From Paenarthrobacter nitroguajacolicus (GTDB lineage: Bacteria > Actinomycetota > Actinomycetes > Actinomycetales > Micrococcaceae), in assembly GCF_029952445.1 (NCBI RefSeq), contig NZ_JAQPPK010000025.1, positions 1 through 64,000 of the forward strand: 64,000 nucleotides of DNA, read 5' to 3'. Position 1 is the first letter of the stretch. Every line of letters begins with the position of its first letter. Shown here one piece after another: positions 8,901-16,968 of the stretch. The notes beneath the pieces were generated by a model, which did no database searches, was not told where the DNA came from, and saw only the letters and a list, made by a program, of their open reading frames with translations. A program made the position numbers and the translations under genes.

Positions 8901-8932
8901 CCGGCTGAAATGAGCCGTCGTGCAAGGCTCAC
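5921..8932 (-). CDS. glnE: Bifunctional glutamine synthetase adenylyltransferase/adenylyl-removase GlnE
   Basis: The protein has 1003 residues, full length for actinobacterial GlnE. It holds two nucleotidyltransferase domains. The N-terminal (de-adenylylating) one has LNYISDVDVIYV, and the C-terminal (adenylylating) one has GYGSDADVMYV; each supplies the metal-binding D-x-D. The enzyme attaches and removes AMP on the tyrosine of GlnA1. GTG start at 8932 lies 9 bp after the glnA2 stop, so the two are probably co-transcribed. The 3' end overlaps the sulfatase stop codon by 4 nt with no room for a terminator. Confidence 0.95.
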   Translation of the reverse strand: MSLARRLISAGFSDLEKGERFLAAPELEGIDEDALFAGLSMAASPDTALQSLVRLIEKNPGLKKLAAADPDTCEPMYRLLGASEALGEFLMRRPEHLDVFDTRVSPEPMQASGDDLRAMLLRSVNAEPGAHRPVAGITGQPAYAALRTAYRRGLTELAIKDLCAASPQDFMPAAGAELADLAGAAIEAALAVSRAEAADHYDADEIADVGLAVIGMGKCGARELNYISDVDVIYVIESEELEDARASTIGTALASGISRAISSFAPEPGLWEVDANLRPEGKSGPLVRTLPSHLSYYARWAESWEFQALLKARTIAGDRELGQRYEKAVEPLVWSSAGREGFVESVQAMRRRVTDYIPASEEQRQIKLGRGGLRDVEFTVQLLQLVHGKSDESLRCRDTTSAIAALSAGGYIGRSDAAAFDNAYRYLRLLEHRIQLFQLRRTHLMPVTEDAQRFLAKAVLGPFSLERPHPDQLMGAWQKTKKSVRELHERIFYRPLLNTAAKLSSEDAKLSPEAAQGRLAALGYLDPQGALRHIEALTAGVSRRAALQRQLLPILLGWLAEGVDPDAGLLAFRRVSEALGTTHWYLGLLRDSQAAAERLCQVLANSRLISDLLEVSPESVAWLGSDKELAPVRFEAQWQEIQSKLSRHPDPESAMRLIRLIRRREILRTAIADSAGLLDQDAVGLALAETDRAAVLGALHVAEAVIAGSGPLKTDVLVVAMGRQGGREIGYGSDADVMYVHRARPGFTDAEAQEQATAIVAKISSFLTQPLKPAIMAERVLMVDADLRPEGKNGAMVRSLDSYAEYYRRWSLIWEAQALLRARPMAGSDELAADFLKLIDPIRYPQELQEQDVREIRRIKARVESERLPRGADPARHVKLGRGGLSDVEWLVQLIQLQHAGKHPALRTSSTLEALAAAEELDFIGEDDAALLREAWRLASRIRSANVIVTGRASDLLPSSRKDLEAVARWCGYPPGNAGHFEEDYLRLSRRARAVFEKMFYAN

Positions 8933-8941
8933 TGGCCCTGC

Positions 8942-10282
8942 CTAGAGAATGCCGAGATTGCGCTGCAACTCATACGGAGTGACCTGGAGCCTGTAGTCCT
9001 GCCACTCGGCCCGCTTGTTGCGGAGGAAGTGCTCAAAGACCTGCTCGCCAAGAATTTCCGCCACGAGCTCGGATTCCTCCATGGCACGGATGGCATCGTG
9101 AAGGCTGGCGGGCAACGGTGCGTGGCCCATGGCCTTGCGCTCGGCGGTGGTCAGCGACCAGACGTCGTCCTCGGCGGCAGCGGGAAGTTCGTAGCCTTCC
9201 TCAATGCCCTTCAGGCCTGCACCCAACAACACTGCGTATGCAAGATACGGGTTGGTGGCGGAGTCGATGCCGCGGTACTCGATACGTGCCGACTGGCCCT
9301 TTCCGGGCTTGTACAGCGGGACGCGAACCAGCGCCGAGCGGTTGTTGTGTCCCCAGCTCAGGTAGCTCGGTGCCTCGCCGCCACCCCAGAGCCGCTTGTA
9401 GGAATTCACGAACTGGTTGGTGACAGCGGTGAACTCGGGTGCGTGCTTGAGGATACCGGCGATGAACTGGCGTGCGGTCTTGGAGAGCTGGAATTCGGCT
9501 CCTGCTTCGAAGAAGGCGTTGGTATCGCCCTCGAACAGCGAAAAGTGCGTGTGCATTCCGGAACCGGGGTGGTCGGTGAACGGCTTGGGCATGAACGTGG
9601 CGTAAGTACCCTGCTGCAGTGCAACTTCCTTGATGACGGTGCGGAACGTCATGATGTTGTCCGCTGTCTGGAGAGCGTCGGCGTAACGGAGATCAATCTC
9701 GTTCTGGCCCGGGCCGCCTTCATGGTGGCTGAACTCCACGGAGATGCCCACGGATTCGAGCATGGTCACTGCCGTACGACGGAAGTCCTGTGCAACACCA
9801 CCGGGAACGTGGTCGAAATAGCCACCCTCATCCACGGGAACCGGCGAACCATCCGGGCCCAGGTCCTTGGACTTGAGCAGGTAGAACTCGATCTCAGGGT
9901 GGGTGTAGCACGTGAACCCCATGTCTGCGGCCTTGGCCAAAGTCCTCTTCAGGACGTTGCGGGGGTCGGCGGCGGAGGGTTCACCGTCCGGCGTCAGGAT
10001 GTCACAGAACATTCTTGAGGTTTGTTCGGTCTCCCCACGCCACGGAAGGATCTGGAAGGTCGAGGGATCAGGCTGGGCGAGCATGTCGGATTCGAACACG
10101 CGTGCCAGGCCTTCAATCGCGGAGCCGTCAAAGCCAAGGCCCTCTTCAAAGGCGCCCTCGACTTCGGCGGGCGCAAGCGCCACCGATTTAAGGGAACCCA
10201 CGACGTCGGTGAACCACAAGCGTACGAAGCGCACGTCACGCTCTTCGATTGTCCGCAGAACGAACTCTTGCTGGCGGTCCAT
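8942..10282 (-). CDS. glnA2: Glutamine synthetase-like protein GlnA2
   Basis: The protein has 446 residues starting at the ATG at 10282 (GAGG upstream), the same length and N-terminus (MDRQQEFVLRTIEERDVRF) as mycobacterial GlnA2. An in-frame ATG at 10324 is less likely. It keeps the synthetase signatures (GSGMHTHFS, NRSALVRVP). Where GlnA1 has DLYELP, this protein reads DVWSLTTAER, so the target tyrosine for GlnE is missing. GlnA2 proteins of actinobacteria are often dispensable and may have other amine substrates. The position upstream of glnE is conserved in M. tuberculosis. Confidence 0.92.
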   Translation of the reverse strand: MDRQQEFVLRTIEERDVRFVRLWFTDVVGSLKSVALAPAEVEGAFEEGLGFDGSAIEGLARVFESDMLAQPDPSTFQILPWRGETEQTSRMFCDILTPDGEPSAADPRNVLKRTLAKAADMGFTCYTHPEIEFYLLKSKDLGPDGSPVPVDEGGYFDHVPGGVAQDFRRTAVTMLESVGISVEFSHHEGGPGQNEIDLRYADALQTADNIMTFRTVIKEVALQQGTYATFMPKPFTDHPGSGMHTHFSLFEGDTNAFFEAGAEFQLSKTARQFIAGILKHAPEFTAVTNQFVNSYKRLWGGGEAPSYLSWGHNNRSALVRVPLYKPGKGQSARIEYRGIDSATNPYLAYAVLLGAGLKGIEEGYELPAAAEDDVWSLTTAERKAMGHAPLPASLHDAIRAMEESELVAEILGEQVFEHFLRNKRAEWQDYRLQVTPYELQRNLGIL

Positions 10283-10407
10283 AGGGCCTCTTTTCCGGTT
10301 CAGTGTCCATGCCGCTGGTTTCAAGGGATAGAAGCCACGGCAGCTCAGCCTTCACTCTACTAAGAGTTCCGTGCTAATGCCGCAGCAGTAGCTGCGCGTA
10401 ACACACC

Positions 10408-10423
10408 GTTTACATAAGGTGAC
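10408..10423 (-). promoter_or_regulatory. Possible GlnR half-box upstream of glnA2
   Basis: On the minus strand GTCAC-CTTATG-TAAAC fits gTnAc-n6-GaAAc with one mismatch, about 125-140 bp before the glnA2 start. Only one half of a full box is present, so this is tentative. Confidence 0.3.
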
Positions 10424-10460
10424 GCCCGGCACACTGGTGGCAGCCGCCGTCGGCACGGCT

Positions 10461-10472
10461 TAGGCTCTATCC
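10461..10472 (+). promoter_or_regulatory. Leaderless-type -10 element of panB
   Basis: TAGGCT (10461-10466) is followed by six bases and the ATG at 10473. There is no Shine-Dalgarno sequence. Confidence 0.55.
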
Positions 10473-11378
10473 ATGGCCCCGAGCAACCTCCCTGAGTCCA
10501 CCACGCCCGCCGAAGTTCCCGCCCCTTACGGAAGCGGCCCAGGAACCGGTGCGCAGACACCACCGGCGGCCGGCAGGAAGCCGGCCAGCCGGATACGGAT
10601 CCACCACCTTCAGCAGGCCAAGGACAACGGCGAACACTTCGCCATGTTGACTGCCTATGAGCAGTACACGGCGGAGATTTTCGACCAGGCCGGCATCGAG
10701 GTCCTGCTGGTGGGCGATTCCGCCTCCAACAATGTATTCGGCAACGAGACCAGCCTTCCCGTCACCGTTGATGAGCTCCTTCCCCTGACGCGGGCAGTGA
10801 GCCGGGCAGCCAAGCGTGCCCTGGTTGTCGCCGACCTTCCCTTCGGAAGCTACGAAATTTCCCCGGGGCAAGCCGTAGCAACCGGAGTCCGGTTCCTGAA
10901 GGAAGGCCTGGCCCACGCGGTCAAAATCGAGGGCACGGCCTACTACGCGGAGACCGTCAAGGCCATGGTCCAGGCAGGCATTCCGGTCATGGCGCACATC
11001 GGCTTCACGCCGCAGAGCGAGCATGCCCTCGGTGGTTACCGGGTGCAAGGTCGCGGCGACGACGCACAGCGACTCGTGGACGATGCCCTGGCGCTGCAGG
11101 ATGCGGGAGCGTTCAGCGTCCTCATGGAAATGGTCCCGGCTGAAACAGCTGCAGTGGTTGATGCTGCCTTGAGGGTTCCAACGGTGGGCATCGGCGCGGG
11201 AAACCACACCACCGGCCAGGTCCTCGTGTGGCAGGACATGGCCGGACTCCGGGGCGGCAAGATGGCCAAGTTCGTCAAGCAGTACGCGGACCTGCGTACC
11301 ACCCTGACGGACGCCGCTGCCGCCTATGGCGAGGACGTCCGGTCCGGACAGTTCCCCGGACCGGAACACTCCTTCTAG
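10473..11378 (+). CDS. panB: 3-Methyl-2-oxobutanoate hydroxymethyltransferase PanB
   Basis: The protein has 301 residues. After a variable 35-residue N-terminus comes the TIM-barrel enzyme: [26 protein letters not shown] and the HIGFTPQ block are standard PanB motifs. It transfers a hydroxymethyl group from 5,10-methylene-tetrahydrofolate to ketoisovalerate, the first committed step to pantothenate and coenzyme A. No other pan gene is in view. The ATG has no ribosome site and lies 7 nt after a TAGGCT hexamer, so a leaderless mRNA is likely. Confidence 0.95.
   Translation: MAPSNLPESTTPAEVPAPYGSGPGTGAQTPPAAGRKPASRIRIHHLQQAKDNGEHFAMLTAYEQYTAEIFDQAGIEVLLVGDSASNNVFGNETSLPVTVDELLPLTRAVSRAAKRALVVADLPFGSYEISPGQAVATGVRFLKEGLAHAVKIEGTAYYAETVKAMVQAGIPVMAHIGFTPQSEHALGGYRVQGRGDDAQRLVDDALALQDAGAFSVLMEMVPAETAAVVDAALRVPTVGIGAGNHTTGQVLVWQDMAGLRGGKMAKFVKQYADLRTTLTDAAAAYGEDVRSGQFPGPEHSF
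11339..11364 (+). terminator. Hairpin within the last codons of panB
   Basis: CCGGTCCGG (11339-11347) is a perfect inverted match of CCGGACCGG (11356-11364), with an 8-nt loop. It ends before the panB stop codon and has no T run. The gap to the convergent small gene is only 11 bp, so it may serve as the termination structure. Confidence 0.4.
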
Positions 11379-11389
11379 GCGGACGTTGG

Positions 11390-11554
11390 CTAATCGTCGT
11401 CCTGGGCATCCCAGGCGTCATTGCGGGCTTTGACCTTTTCCAAGGCGTGCTCGGCTTCTTCCCTGGTCTTGTAAGGGCCAATCAGCTGGGTCCAATCGGA
11501 CATGGCGTCCTCTTCGATCTCGTGCGTCTTGACGTTGTACCAGTACTCCGTCAC
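11390..11554 (-). CDS. Small SPOR-like protein, 54 residues
   Basis: The GTG start at 11554 follows GAGGAGGAGAC, a strong ribosome site, and opens a frame of 54 residues. The core WTQLIGPYKTREEAEHALEK resembles the end of the SPOR fold (an aromatic/GPY turn followed by an A-rich helix with spaced E/A residues). Similar short proteins are annotated as SPOR domain-containing in Arthrobacter, from memory. It has no membrane segment or signal peptide, unlike true septal SPOR proteins, so its role is unclear. It is convergent with panB and divergent from map. Confidence 0.8.
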   Translation of the reverse strand: MTEYWYNVKTHEIEEDAMSDWTQLIGPYKTREEAEHALEKVKARNDAWDAQDDD

Positions 11555-11650
11555 GTCTCCTCCTCAGGTCTGGGGCCGTTCAACGCGTAACGTTGGCGCA
11601 GTCACGGGGACCTTGCCGCATATTGTTACTTACGTCTCTTGCGTGCCTTA

Positions 11651-11662
11651 TATGATCAATCT
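11651..11662 (+). promoter_or_regulatory. Leaderless-type -10 element of map
   Basis: TATGAT (11651-11656) is followed by six bases and the ATG at 11663. The region before the ATG has no purine-rich ribosome site. Confidence 0.6.
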
Positions 11663-12541
11663 ATGCCTTCTCTTGCTTCGACTGCACCCATTGGCGCCCT
11701 CACCCCGGGAACCATCAGCCCTGAACGCCCCGTCCCCGCATCGATTCCCCGGCCGGAGTACGTCGGCAAGAAGGCTCCCGCGAAGTTCACCGGCTCCGAG
11801 GTTAAGTCGCCTGAAACCGTGGAGAAGATCCGCAAGGCCAGCAAAATCGCCGCACAGGCGATCGTCGAAGTCGGCAAGCACATCCAGCCAGGGGTCACCA
11901 CCGACCACCTGGACAAGGTGGGCCACGAGTTCCTCCTGGACCACAAGGCCTACCCGTCCACTTTGGGATACCGGGGCTTCCCCAAGTCCCTTTGTTCCTC
12001 CCTCAACGAGGTGATTTGCCACGGCATCCCCGATTCCACCGTGGTCCAGGACGGGGACATCCTGAACATCGATATCACCGCCTTCATTGGCGGTGTCCAT
12101 GGGGATACCAACTACACTTTCCTGGTTGGCGACGTGGACGAAGAGTCCCGTCTGCTGGTTGAGCGTACGCAGGAGTCGCTCAACCGGGCCATCAAGGCCG
12201 TGGCCCCGGGCCGCGAAATCAACGTAATCGGCCGTGCCATCCAGTCTTACGCCAAGCGCTTCGGCTATGGCGTAGTGCGGGACTTCACTGGCCACGGCGT
12301 GGGCGAGGCCTTCCATACGGGCCTCATCATTCCGCATTACGACGCAGCCCCGGCGTACAACACCGTGATCGAGGCAGGCATGGTCTTCACCATCGAACCC
12401 ATGCTGACCCTCGGCACCATCGAATGGGACATGTGGGCCGACGACTGGACAGTGGTCACCCGGGACCACAAACGAACGGCCCAATTCGAACACACGCTGC
12501 TGGTCACCGAGACCGGCGCGGAAATCCTGACCCTCCCCTAA
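11663..12541 (+). CDS. map: Methionine aminopeptidase, type I
   Basis: The protein has 292 residues from the ATG at 11663. An upstream in-frame TTG at 11639 precedes the -10 hexamer and is not credible. The catalytic domain has the metal ligands in [28 protein letters not shown] and FTIEPM, plus a final Glu near QFEHTLLVT. The roughly 40-residue N-terminal extension with a proline-rich stretch is like that of mycobacterial MapB-type enzymes. It removes the initiator methionine from new proteins. Likely translated from a leaderless mRNA. Confidence 0.95.
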   Translation: MPSLASTAPIGALTPGTISPERPVPASIPRPEYVGKKAPAKFTGSEVKSPETVEKIRKASKIAAQAIVEVGKHIQPGVTTDHLDKVGHEFLLDHKAYPSTLGYRGFPKSLCSSLNEVICHGIPDSTVVQDGDILNIDITAFIGGVHGDTNYTFLVGDVDEESRLLVERTQESLNRAIKAVAPGREINVIGRAIQSYAKRFGYGVVRDFTGHGVGEAFHTGLIIPHYDAAPAYNTVIEAGMVFTIEPMLTLGTIEWDMWADDWTVVTRDHKRTAQFEHTLLVTETGAEILTLP

Positions 12542-12598
12542 GCTCCCCGGAAGGTCCACGCAGCCTCGCCGGCTGTGCCTTGCCCATCCCCTCCTGCC

Positions 12599-13417
12599 AT
12601 GATCGGAAATGCATTGTCCAAGAAGGATGAGAAAACCCACAAGAACGCACCGTTGATCGGTATCGACATCGGAGGTACCGGCATCAAGGGCGGCATCGTC
12701 GACCTGAAGAAGGGCAAGCTGATTGGTGACCGCTTCCGGGTCCCCACGCCGCAGCCTGCGACGCCGGAAGCCGTCGCCGATGTTGTTGCCGAAATTGTCG
12801 AGGAACTCTCCAAGCGCCCCGACGCCCCCGCAGCGGATTCCCCGGTGGGTGTGACTTTTCCCGGCATCATCCAGCATGGCGTGGTCCACTCCGCCGCCAA
12901 TGTTGACAAGTCCTGGCTTGAGGCAGACATCGACAAGAAGTTCACCCAGCGCCTGGGCCGTCCCGTCGAGGTCATCAACGACGCCGACGCCGCCGGCCTC
13001 GCCGAAGCACGCTACGGCGCGGGCGAAGGGGTGGACGGCACCGTCCTGGTAATCACGCTCGGAACCGGGATCGGATCAGCGTTCATTTTCAACGGGCAGC
13101 TGGTCCCCAACGCCGAGCTCGGCCACCTCGAGGTGGACGGACACGACGCCGAGACAAAGGCCTCGGCCGTCGCCCGCGAACGCGACGGCCTCAGCTGGGA
13201 CGAATACGGCGTGCTGCTCAACCGCTACCTCCAGCACGTTGAGTTCCTGTTCTCCCCCGAGCTGTTCATTGTGGGCGGTGGCATCTCGAAGCGTTCGGAC
13301 GAGTACTTCCCCCACCTCGACCTCCGCACCAAGATCGTGACCGCCAAGTTGAAGAACGACGCCGGGATCGTTGGCGCTGCCCTCGAAGTAGCCCTGCACC
13401 ACAAGCTCGCCAAGTAA
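12599..13417 (+). CDS. ppgK: Polyphosphate glucokinase (ROK family)
   Basis: The protein has 272 residues from the ATG at 12599; the ribosome site is weak and the true start could be the TTG at 12614. [16 protein letters not shown] is the phosphate-binding loop, GVTFPGIIQ and [21 protein letters not shown] complete the actin-like fold. Enzymes of this type phosphorylate glucose with polyphosphate as well as ATP. It lies 57 bp after map and 7 bp before an SDR gene, so map-ppgK-SDR may form one transcript. Confidence 0.92.
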   Translation: MIGNALSKKDEKTHKNAPLIGIDIGGTGIKGGIVDLKKGKLIGDRFRVPTPQPATPEAVADVVAEIVEELSKRPDAPAADSPVGVTFPGIIQHGVVHSAANVDKSWLEADIDKKFTQRLGRPVEVINDADAAGLAEARYGAGEGVDGTVLVITLGTGIGSAFIFNGQLVPNAELGHLEVDGHDAETKASAVARERDGLSWDEYGVLLNRYLQHVEFLFSPELFIVGGGISKRSDEYFPHLDLRTKIVTAKLKNDAGIVGAALEVALHHKLAK

Positions 13418-13424
13418 ACCGGAC

Positions 13425-14192
13425 GTGGCAGTGGGCTCAGACGCCGGGGCAGGCATAGCGATCATCACAGGAGCCAGCCGGGGAATCGGCGCTGCCGTGG
13501 CCCGCGCGTCGGCCCAGGCTGGATATGGGGTCGTGGTCAACTACTCCTCGGACGCCGCGGGTGCAGATGCCGTAGTCAGTGGTATCCGCGCCCAGGGCGG
13601 CAGGGCACATGCCGTCCAGGCGGACGTCAGCCGGCCCGCCGACGTCGTGCGCTTGTTTGACGAAGCGGAACAATGGGGAACCGTAACGGCCGTGATCAAC
13701 AACGCGGCCATCACAGGCAACCTCATCGGTCCACTGGTGGACGTACCCACCGTGACAGTTCAGCGTGTTTGCGACGTGAACGTGGCAGGCATGATCTTCA
13801 TGTGCCAGGAAGCTGTGAGGAGGCTCTCGTTGGACTCCGGTGGCCCCGGTGGTTCCATCGTCAACATTTCCTCCACGGCGACCAAAGCCGGCTCGCCCGG
13901 TACCTGGGTCCACTATGCCGCCACGAAAGGTGCGGTGGACACCTTGACCGTGGGGCTGGCCGCCGAAGTAGCAAAGCAAGGCATCAGGGTCAATGCAGTA
14001 GCGCCGGGCAGCACCAATACCGGCCTGCACGCTGCGGCAGGGATGCCGGACAGGGTGGAGAGGCTCAATCCCACTATCCCCATGGGCCGCGGAGCCGAGC
14101 CTGAAGAAGTTGCTGCGGCTGTGATGTGGCTGATGTCCGAGGACGCCGGTTACATTACCGGTGCGGTGTTGCCGGTATCCGGCGGCCGCTGA
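13425..14192 (+). CDS. SDR family oxidoreductase
   Basis: The protein has 255 residues. TGASRGIG near residue 14 is the Rossmann dinucleotide loop, NNAA follows, and YAATKGA supplies the catalytic Tyr-Lys pair. The C-terminal GYITGAVLPVSGG is typical of FabG-like classical SDRs. It probably uses NADP(H), but the substrate cannot be told. The GTG start is 7 bp after the ppgK stop, implying co-transcription. It faces nrdR across a terminator. Confidence 0.88.
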   Translation: MAVGSDAGAGIAIITGASRGIGAAVARASAQAGYGVVVNYSSDAAGADAVVSGIRAQGGRAHAVQADVSRPADVVRLFDEAEQWGTVTAVINNAAITGNLIGPLVDVPTVTVQRVCDVNVAGMIFMCQEAVRRLSLDSGGPGGSIVNISSTATKAGSPGTWVHYAATKGAVDTLTVGLAAEVAKQGIRVNAVAPGSTNTGLHAAAGMPDRVERLNPTIPMGRGAEPEEVAAAVMWLMSEDAGYITGAVLPVSGGR

Positions 14193-14233
14193 TCCGGCCC
14201 AAGCTTTTGATACGGCCATGTTTTGATCCGGCC
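14191..14233 (+). repeat. Three short degenerate direct repeats after the SDR gene
   Basis: GATCCGGCC at 14191-14199, GATACGGCC at 14209-14217 and GATCCGGCC at 14225-14233. The last two are each preceded by TTTT. The first overlaps the SDR stop codon. No function is evident. Confidence 0.6.
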
Positions 14234-14244
14234 AGGCCATGGTG

Positions 14245-14284
14245 CCGGTGGCGGCTGCGGCTTCCCCTCCGCTGCCGCCACCGG
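14245..14284. terminator. Hairpin between convergent SDR gene and nrdR
   Basis: CCGGTGGCGGC (14245-14255) pairs perfectly with GCCGCCACCGG (14274-14284). No long T run follows on either strand. The position between converging genes suggests shared termination. Confidence 0.6.
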
Positions 14285-14286
14285 AG

Positions 14287-14790
14287 TTAGAGTTGGCTCG
14301 CCTCGGAGCCTTTGGGGTGCTTGCTTCCGGCTTTCGCGTGACCTTCATGCTCATGCCGGAGCAGCGCAATGGCGGACTCGAAGTCCTCCAGTGACTCAAA
14401 TGCCTGGTAGACGCTGGCGAACCGGAGGTAGGCCACCTCATCGAGTTTGCGGAGCGGGCCCAGGATAGCGAGCCCTACCTCGTGGGCATCGATTTCGGCA
14501 GCACCGGAGGATCGGATGTTCTCTTCCACTTCCTGCGCCAGCATGGCGAGGTCGTCCTCGGTGACGGGCCGTCCCTGGCAGGCCTTGCGCACGCCGCTGA
14601 TGACCTTGATCCGGCTGAACGGCTCGCCCACGCCGGAGCGTTTGATGACGGACAAGCTCGTGGTCTCCACCGTGGTGAAGCGGCGGCCGCATTCCGGGCA
14701 CTGCCGGCGGCGGCGGATGGAAGAACCGTCGTCTGCCATGCGGCTGTCGACCACGCGGGAATCGGGATTCCGGCAGAACGGACAATACAC
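14287..14790 (-). CDS. nrdR: Transcriptional repressor NrdR
   Basis: The protein has 167 residues from the GTG at 14790, which follows AGGGGAGGCCCAGC and gives the canonical N-terminus M-Y-C-P-F-C. Two CxxC pairs (CPFC and CPECG) form the zinc ribbon. The rest is the ATP-cone domain that senses ATP/dATP, with a long charged tail. NrdR represses ribonucleotide reductase genes. No nrd reductase gene is in this window; the boxes upstream of nrdR itself point to autoregulation. Confidence 0.95.
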   Translation of the reverse strand: MYCPFCRNPDSRVVDSRMADDGSSIRRRRQCPECGRRFTTVETTSLSVIKRSGVGEPFSRIKVISGVRKACQGRPVTEDDLAMLAQEVEENIRSSGAAEIDAHEVGLAILGPLRKLDEVAYLRFASVYQAFESLEDFESAIALLRHEHEGHAKAGSKHPKGSEASQL

Positions 14791-14852
14791 GCTGGGCCTC
14801 CCCTGACAACTCCGGCACGGTGCCGAACCGGCAGGACGCCGGATACGCAAAA

Positions 14853-14879
14853 GGTGCCGGAAGATTCACTTCCGGCACC
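14853..14879 (-). terminator. Terminator-like hairpin in the nrdR leader
   Basis: GGTGCCGGAAG (14853-14863) and CTTCCGGCACC (14869-14879) form a perfect 11-bp stem with a 5-nt loop, followed on the minus strand by TTTT. It lies 85 bp after the hisD stop and 63 bp before the nrdR start. It could end hisD transcription, or attenuate nrdR if the nrdR promoter lies upstream at the NrdR boxes. Confidence 0.65.
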
Positions 14880-14880
14880 A

Positions 14881-14896
14881 GTTTACGTAGGTAAAC
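14881..14896. repeat. Short inverted repeat GTTTAC-N4-GTAAAC
   Basis: A perfect 6-bp inverted repeat between the NrdR boxes and the hairpin. It may be an operator; no regulator can be assigned. Confidence 0.5.
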
Positions 14897-14917
14897 ACCG
14901 TAATGACAAGCTTGTAA

Positions 14918-14955
14918 TTACTACATGTAGTGGTGGGGACCCTTATATGTAGTGG
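14918..14955 (-). promoter_or_regulatory. Tandem NrdR boxes upstream of nrdR
   Basis: TTACTACATGTAGTGG (14918-14933) and CCCTTATATGTAGTGG (14940-14955) each match the NrdR consensus aCaCwAtATaTwGtgt at 11 of 16 positions by my count. Their centres are 22 bp apart, about two helical turns. On the minus strand TATAAG within the second box could be the -10 element of nrdR, so binding would block transcription. Confidence 0.7.
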
Positions 14956-14963
14956 TTGCCGTG

Positions 14964-16322
14964 CTATTGAAAGCGGATTCGGACGGCATCCCCATGGCCG
15001 GGGAGGTCCTCTGCGCCGGACAGGCTCACGATGTGGCTGCTTACCTGCTCCAGTGCCTCACGGTTGTAGTTGATGACCTGGACGGCGCGCAGGAAGGTAG
15101 TTACGTTCAATCCCGACGAGAACGCCGCCGTACCGCTGGTGGGCAGGACGTGGTTGGAACCAGCGCAGTAGTCGCCCAGGCTGACAGGGCTGTAGTCGCC
15201 CACGAAGACTGCCCCGGCGTTGTGGATCCGCGCAGCTACCGCAGCAGCGTCCGCCGTCATGATTTCCAAGTGCTCCGCGGCATACGCGTTACAGACCGCG
15301 ATCCCTTGCTCAAGGTCATCCACGAGCACCACGCCGGATTGCGGGCCGGACAAGGCCTCAAGAACGCGGGCGCTGTGCTTGGTGGCGGCGGCTTGCCGTT
15401 CAAGCTCAAGTACGACGGCGTCAGCCAACTCGACGGAGTCGGTCACCAGGACTGAAGCTGCTTTTGGATCGTGCTCTGCCTGGCTGATGAGATCGGCAGC
15501 CACCAATGGCGCCTGGGCGGTGGAGTCGGCGAGGATCGCGATCTCCGTGGTTCCGGCCTCCGAGTCGATGCCCACCACGCCTTTGACCAGCCGCTTGGCA
15601 GTGGCAACGAAGATGTTGCCCGGCCCCGTTACTACATCCACGGGCTCGATGGGCAATTCGTCGCCGGATCCCGGGATCCCGTACGCGAACGACACAATGG
15701 CCTGGGCGCCGCCAATGGCGTAGACCTCGTCAATACCCAGCAGCCTGGCCGCTGCGAGAATCGTCGGGTGCGGAAGTCCGCCGAAGTCCTTCTGCGGCGG
15801 TGACGCCAAGGCGATCGATTCGACGCCGGCGGCCACTGCGGGAACGACGTTCATAATGACAGACGAAGCCAGCGGAGCAAGTCCCCCGGGAACGTAAAGC
15901 CCCACCCGCCCCACTGGAATCCAGTTCTGGCTGACAACGGCACCGTCTCCCAGGGAAACATCCACATTGGTAGGGCGTTGCCGGTCGGCGAACTGACGTG
16001 CCCGGCTGATCGACTCTTCAAGGGCGGCGCGGACGTCCGGATCAAGTCCGGCCAGGGCCTGGGTCAGCGCCTCCTGGGAAACCCTGGGGTGCGACTGTTC
16101 AACGCCGTCGAACTTACTTGCCAACTCAGCCAACGCGCTGAAGCCGCGGCTGCGGACAGCGGTAATGATGTCCTGGACCTTCTGTTCCGCGTCCGCCATG
16201 GTCTGATGGCGCGCCCTGGGCACGGCCGCGCGGAGCTCAGCCAAGGAGAGGCTACGGCCCCGGAAGTCAACGCTCCGGAAGTTCAAGGCGGCTGGGGCGG
16301 AAGTATCGGAGGAAGTGGTCAC
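14964..16322 (-). CDS. hisD: Histidinol dehydrogenase HisD
   Basis: The protein has 452 residues, slightly longer than usual owing to its N-terminus. [34 protein letters not shown] and the zinc-site block [17 protein letters not shown] are diagnostic. It oxidises L-histidinol to L-histidine with two NAD+, the last two steps of histidine synthesis. The other his genes are not in view; they may follow elsewhere. The ATG is 4 bp after the stop of the upstream membrane-protein gene, so the two are one operon. Confidence 0.96.
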   Translation of the reverse strand: MTTSSDTSAPAALNFRSVDFRGRSLSLAELRAAVPRARHQTMADAEQKVQDIITAVRSRGFSALAELASKFDGVEQSHPRVSQEALTQALAGLDPDVRAALEESISRARQFADRQRPTNVDVSLGDGAVVSQNWIPVGRVGLYVPGGLAPLASSVIMNVVPAVAAGVESIALASPPQKDFGGLPHPTILAAARLLGIDEVYAIGGAQAIVSFAYGIPGSGDELPIEPVDVVTGPGNIFVATAKRLVKGVVGIDSEAGTTEIAILADSTAQAPLVAADLISQAEHDPKAASVLVTDSVELADAVVLELERQAAATKHSARVLEALSGPQSGVVLVDDLEQGIAVCNAYAAEHLEIMTADAAAVAARIHNAGAVFVGDYSPVSLGDYCAGSNHVLPTSGTAAFSSGLNVTTFLRAVQVINYNREALEQVSSHIVSLSGAEDLPGHGDAVRIRFQ

Positions 16323-16326
16323 CCAG

Positions 16327-16860
16327 CTATTTTACGGGCTTGGTGGAGAGAACCCCGAATAAAGACAGGACGAAGGTGACAAAGGCAGTTGCACCGGTCC
16401 ACAGGAGAAGTACCGCGTAGGACCGAAGCGTGAATCCGTACCCTGGTCCGAGGTTCGGGTTGGGCGGAGGACCCCACAGCTGGGCAGCCAGCAGTCCGGC
16501 CAGCCACGCGATGAGCGCACCCGCAACGCCTCCAAGAAGCGCGTACACCAAACGGGGGCGGGCGCGGCTCCCCTGCAGCTTCCCATCAAGAAAAAGTCCC
16601 GTCACGCACCCTGACAACAACATCAGGGCCGCCAGGACCAGGTCGCGCGGAAGCCACGACTCGGGGTTGTCAGGATTCGACAAATCGGGATTGCCGGAGA
16701 TGAGGTTGAGTCCTCCCGGAGCCAACAGCCACCACAGCAAACCGACGACGACTCCGGCAGACGCAGGCAGAACAAGCCAAAGAATGTCCTTCGAAGGCCG
16801 GGATCTGGGGGCCGGAGCCGGTTCGGAAACAGCTGGGAGGTTCACAATGGGCTCGGTCAT
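16327..16860 (-). CDS. Hypothetical four-TM membrane protein
   Basis: The protein has 177 residues. After a 30-residue Pro-rich cytosolic tail there are about four hydrophobic segments (near 29-50, 77-96, 105-125 and 145-170). I do not recognise the family. It is co-transcribed with hisD but has no visible link to histidine synthesis. The ATG at 16860 lies 7 nt after TAATGT and lacks a ribosome site, consistent with a leaderless start. A GTG at 16869 lies inside that hexamer region and is less likely. Confidence 0.7.
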   Translation of the reverse strand: MTEPIVNLPAVSEPAPAPRSRPSKDILWLVLPASAGVVVGLLWWLLAPGGLNLISGNPDLSNPDNPESWLPRDLVLAALMLLSGCVTGLFLDGKLQGSRARPRLVYALLGGVAGALIAWLAGLLAAQLWGPPPNPNLGPGYGFTLRSYAVLLLWTGATAFVTFVLSLFGVLSTKPVK

Positions 16861-16873
16861 GCAACTCACATTA
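16861..16873 (-). promoter_or_regulatory. Leaderless-type -10 element of the hisD operon
   Basis: On the minus strand TAATGT (16873-16868) is followed by seven bases and the ATG at 16860. Confidence 0.5.
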
Positions 16874-16968
16874 ACAAACGTTCACGCATGCTCCGCAAAA
16901 AGGAGAACCGCAGCGCGGTAGGAATACTCTGGGATGAGAGGACACACCCACCCCAGGAGATGACCACC

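Noticed and set aside
16960-16962. ATG start for the flavin reductase
   Set aside because: GGAG directly touches this ATG, so it cannot serve as its ribosome site; the GTG at 16969 has proper spacing.
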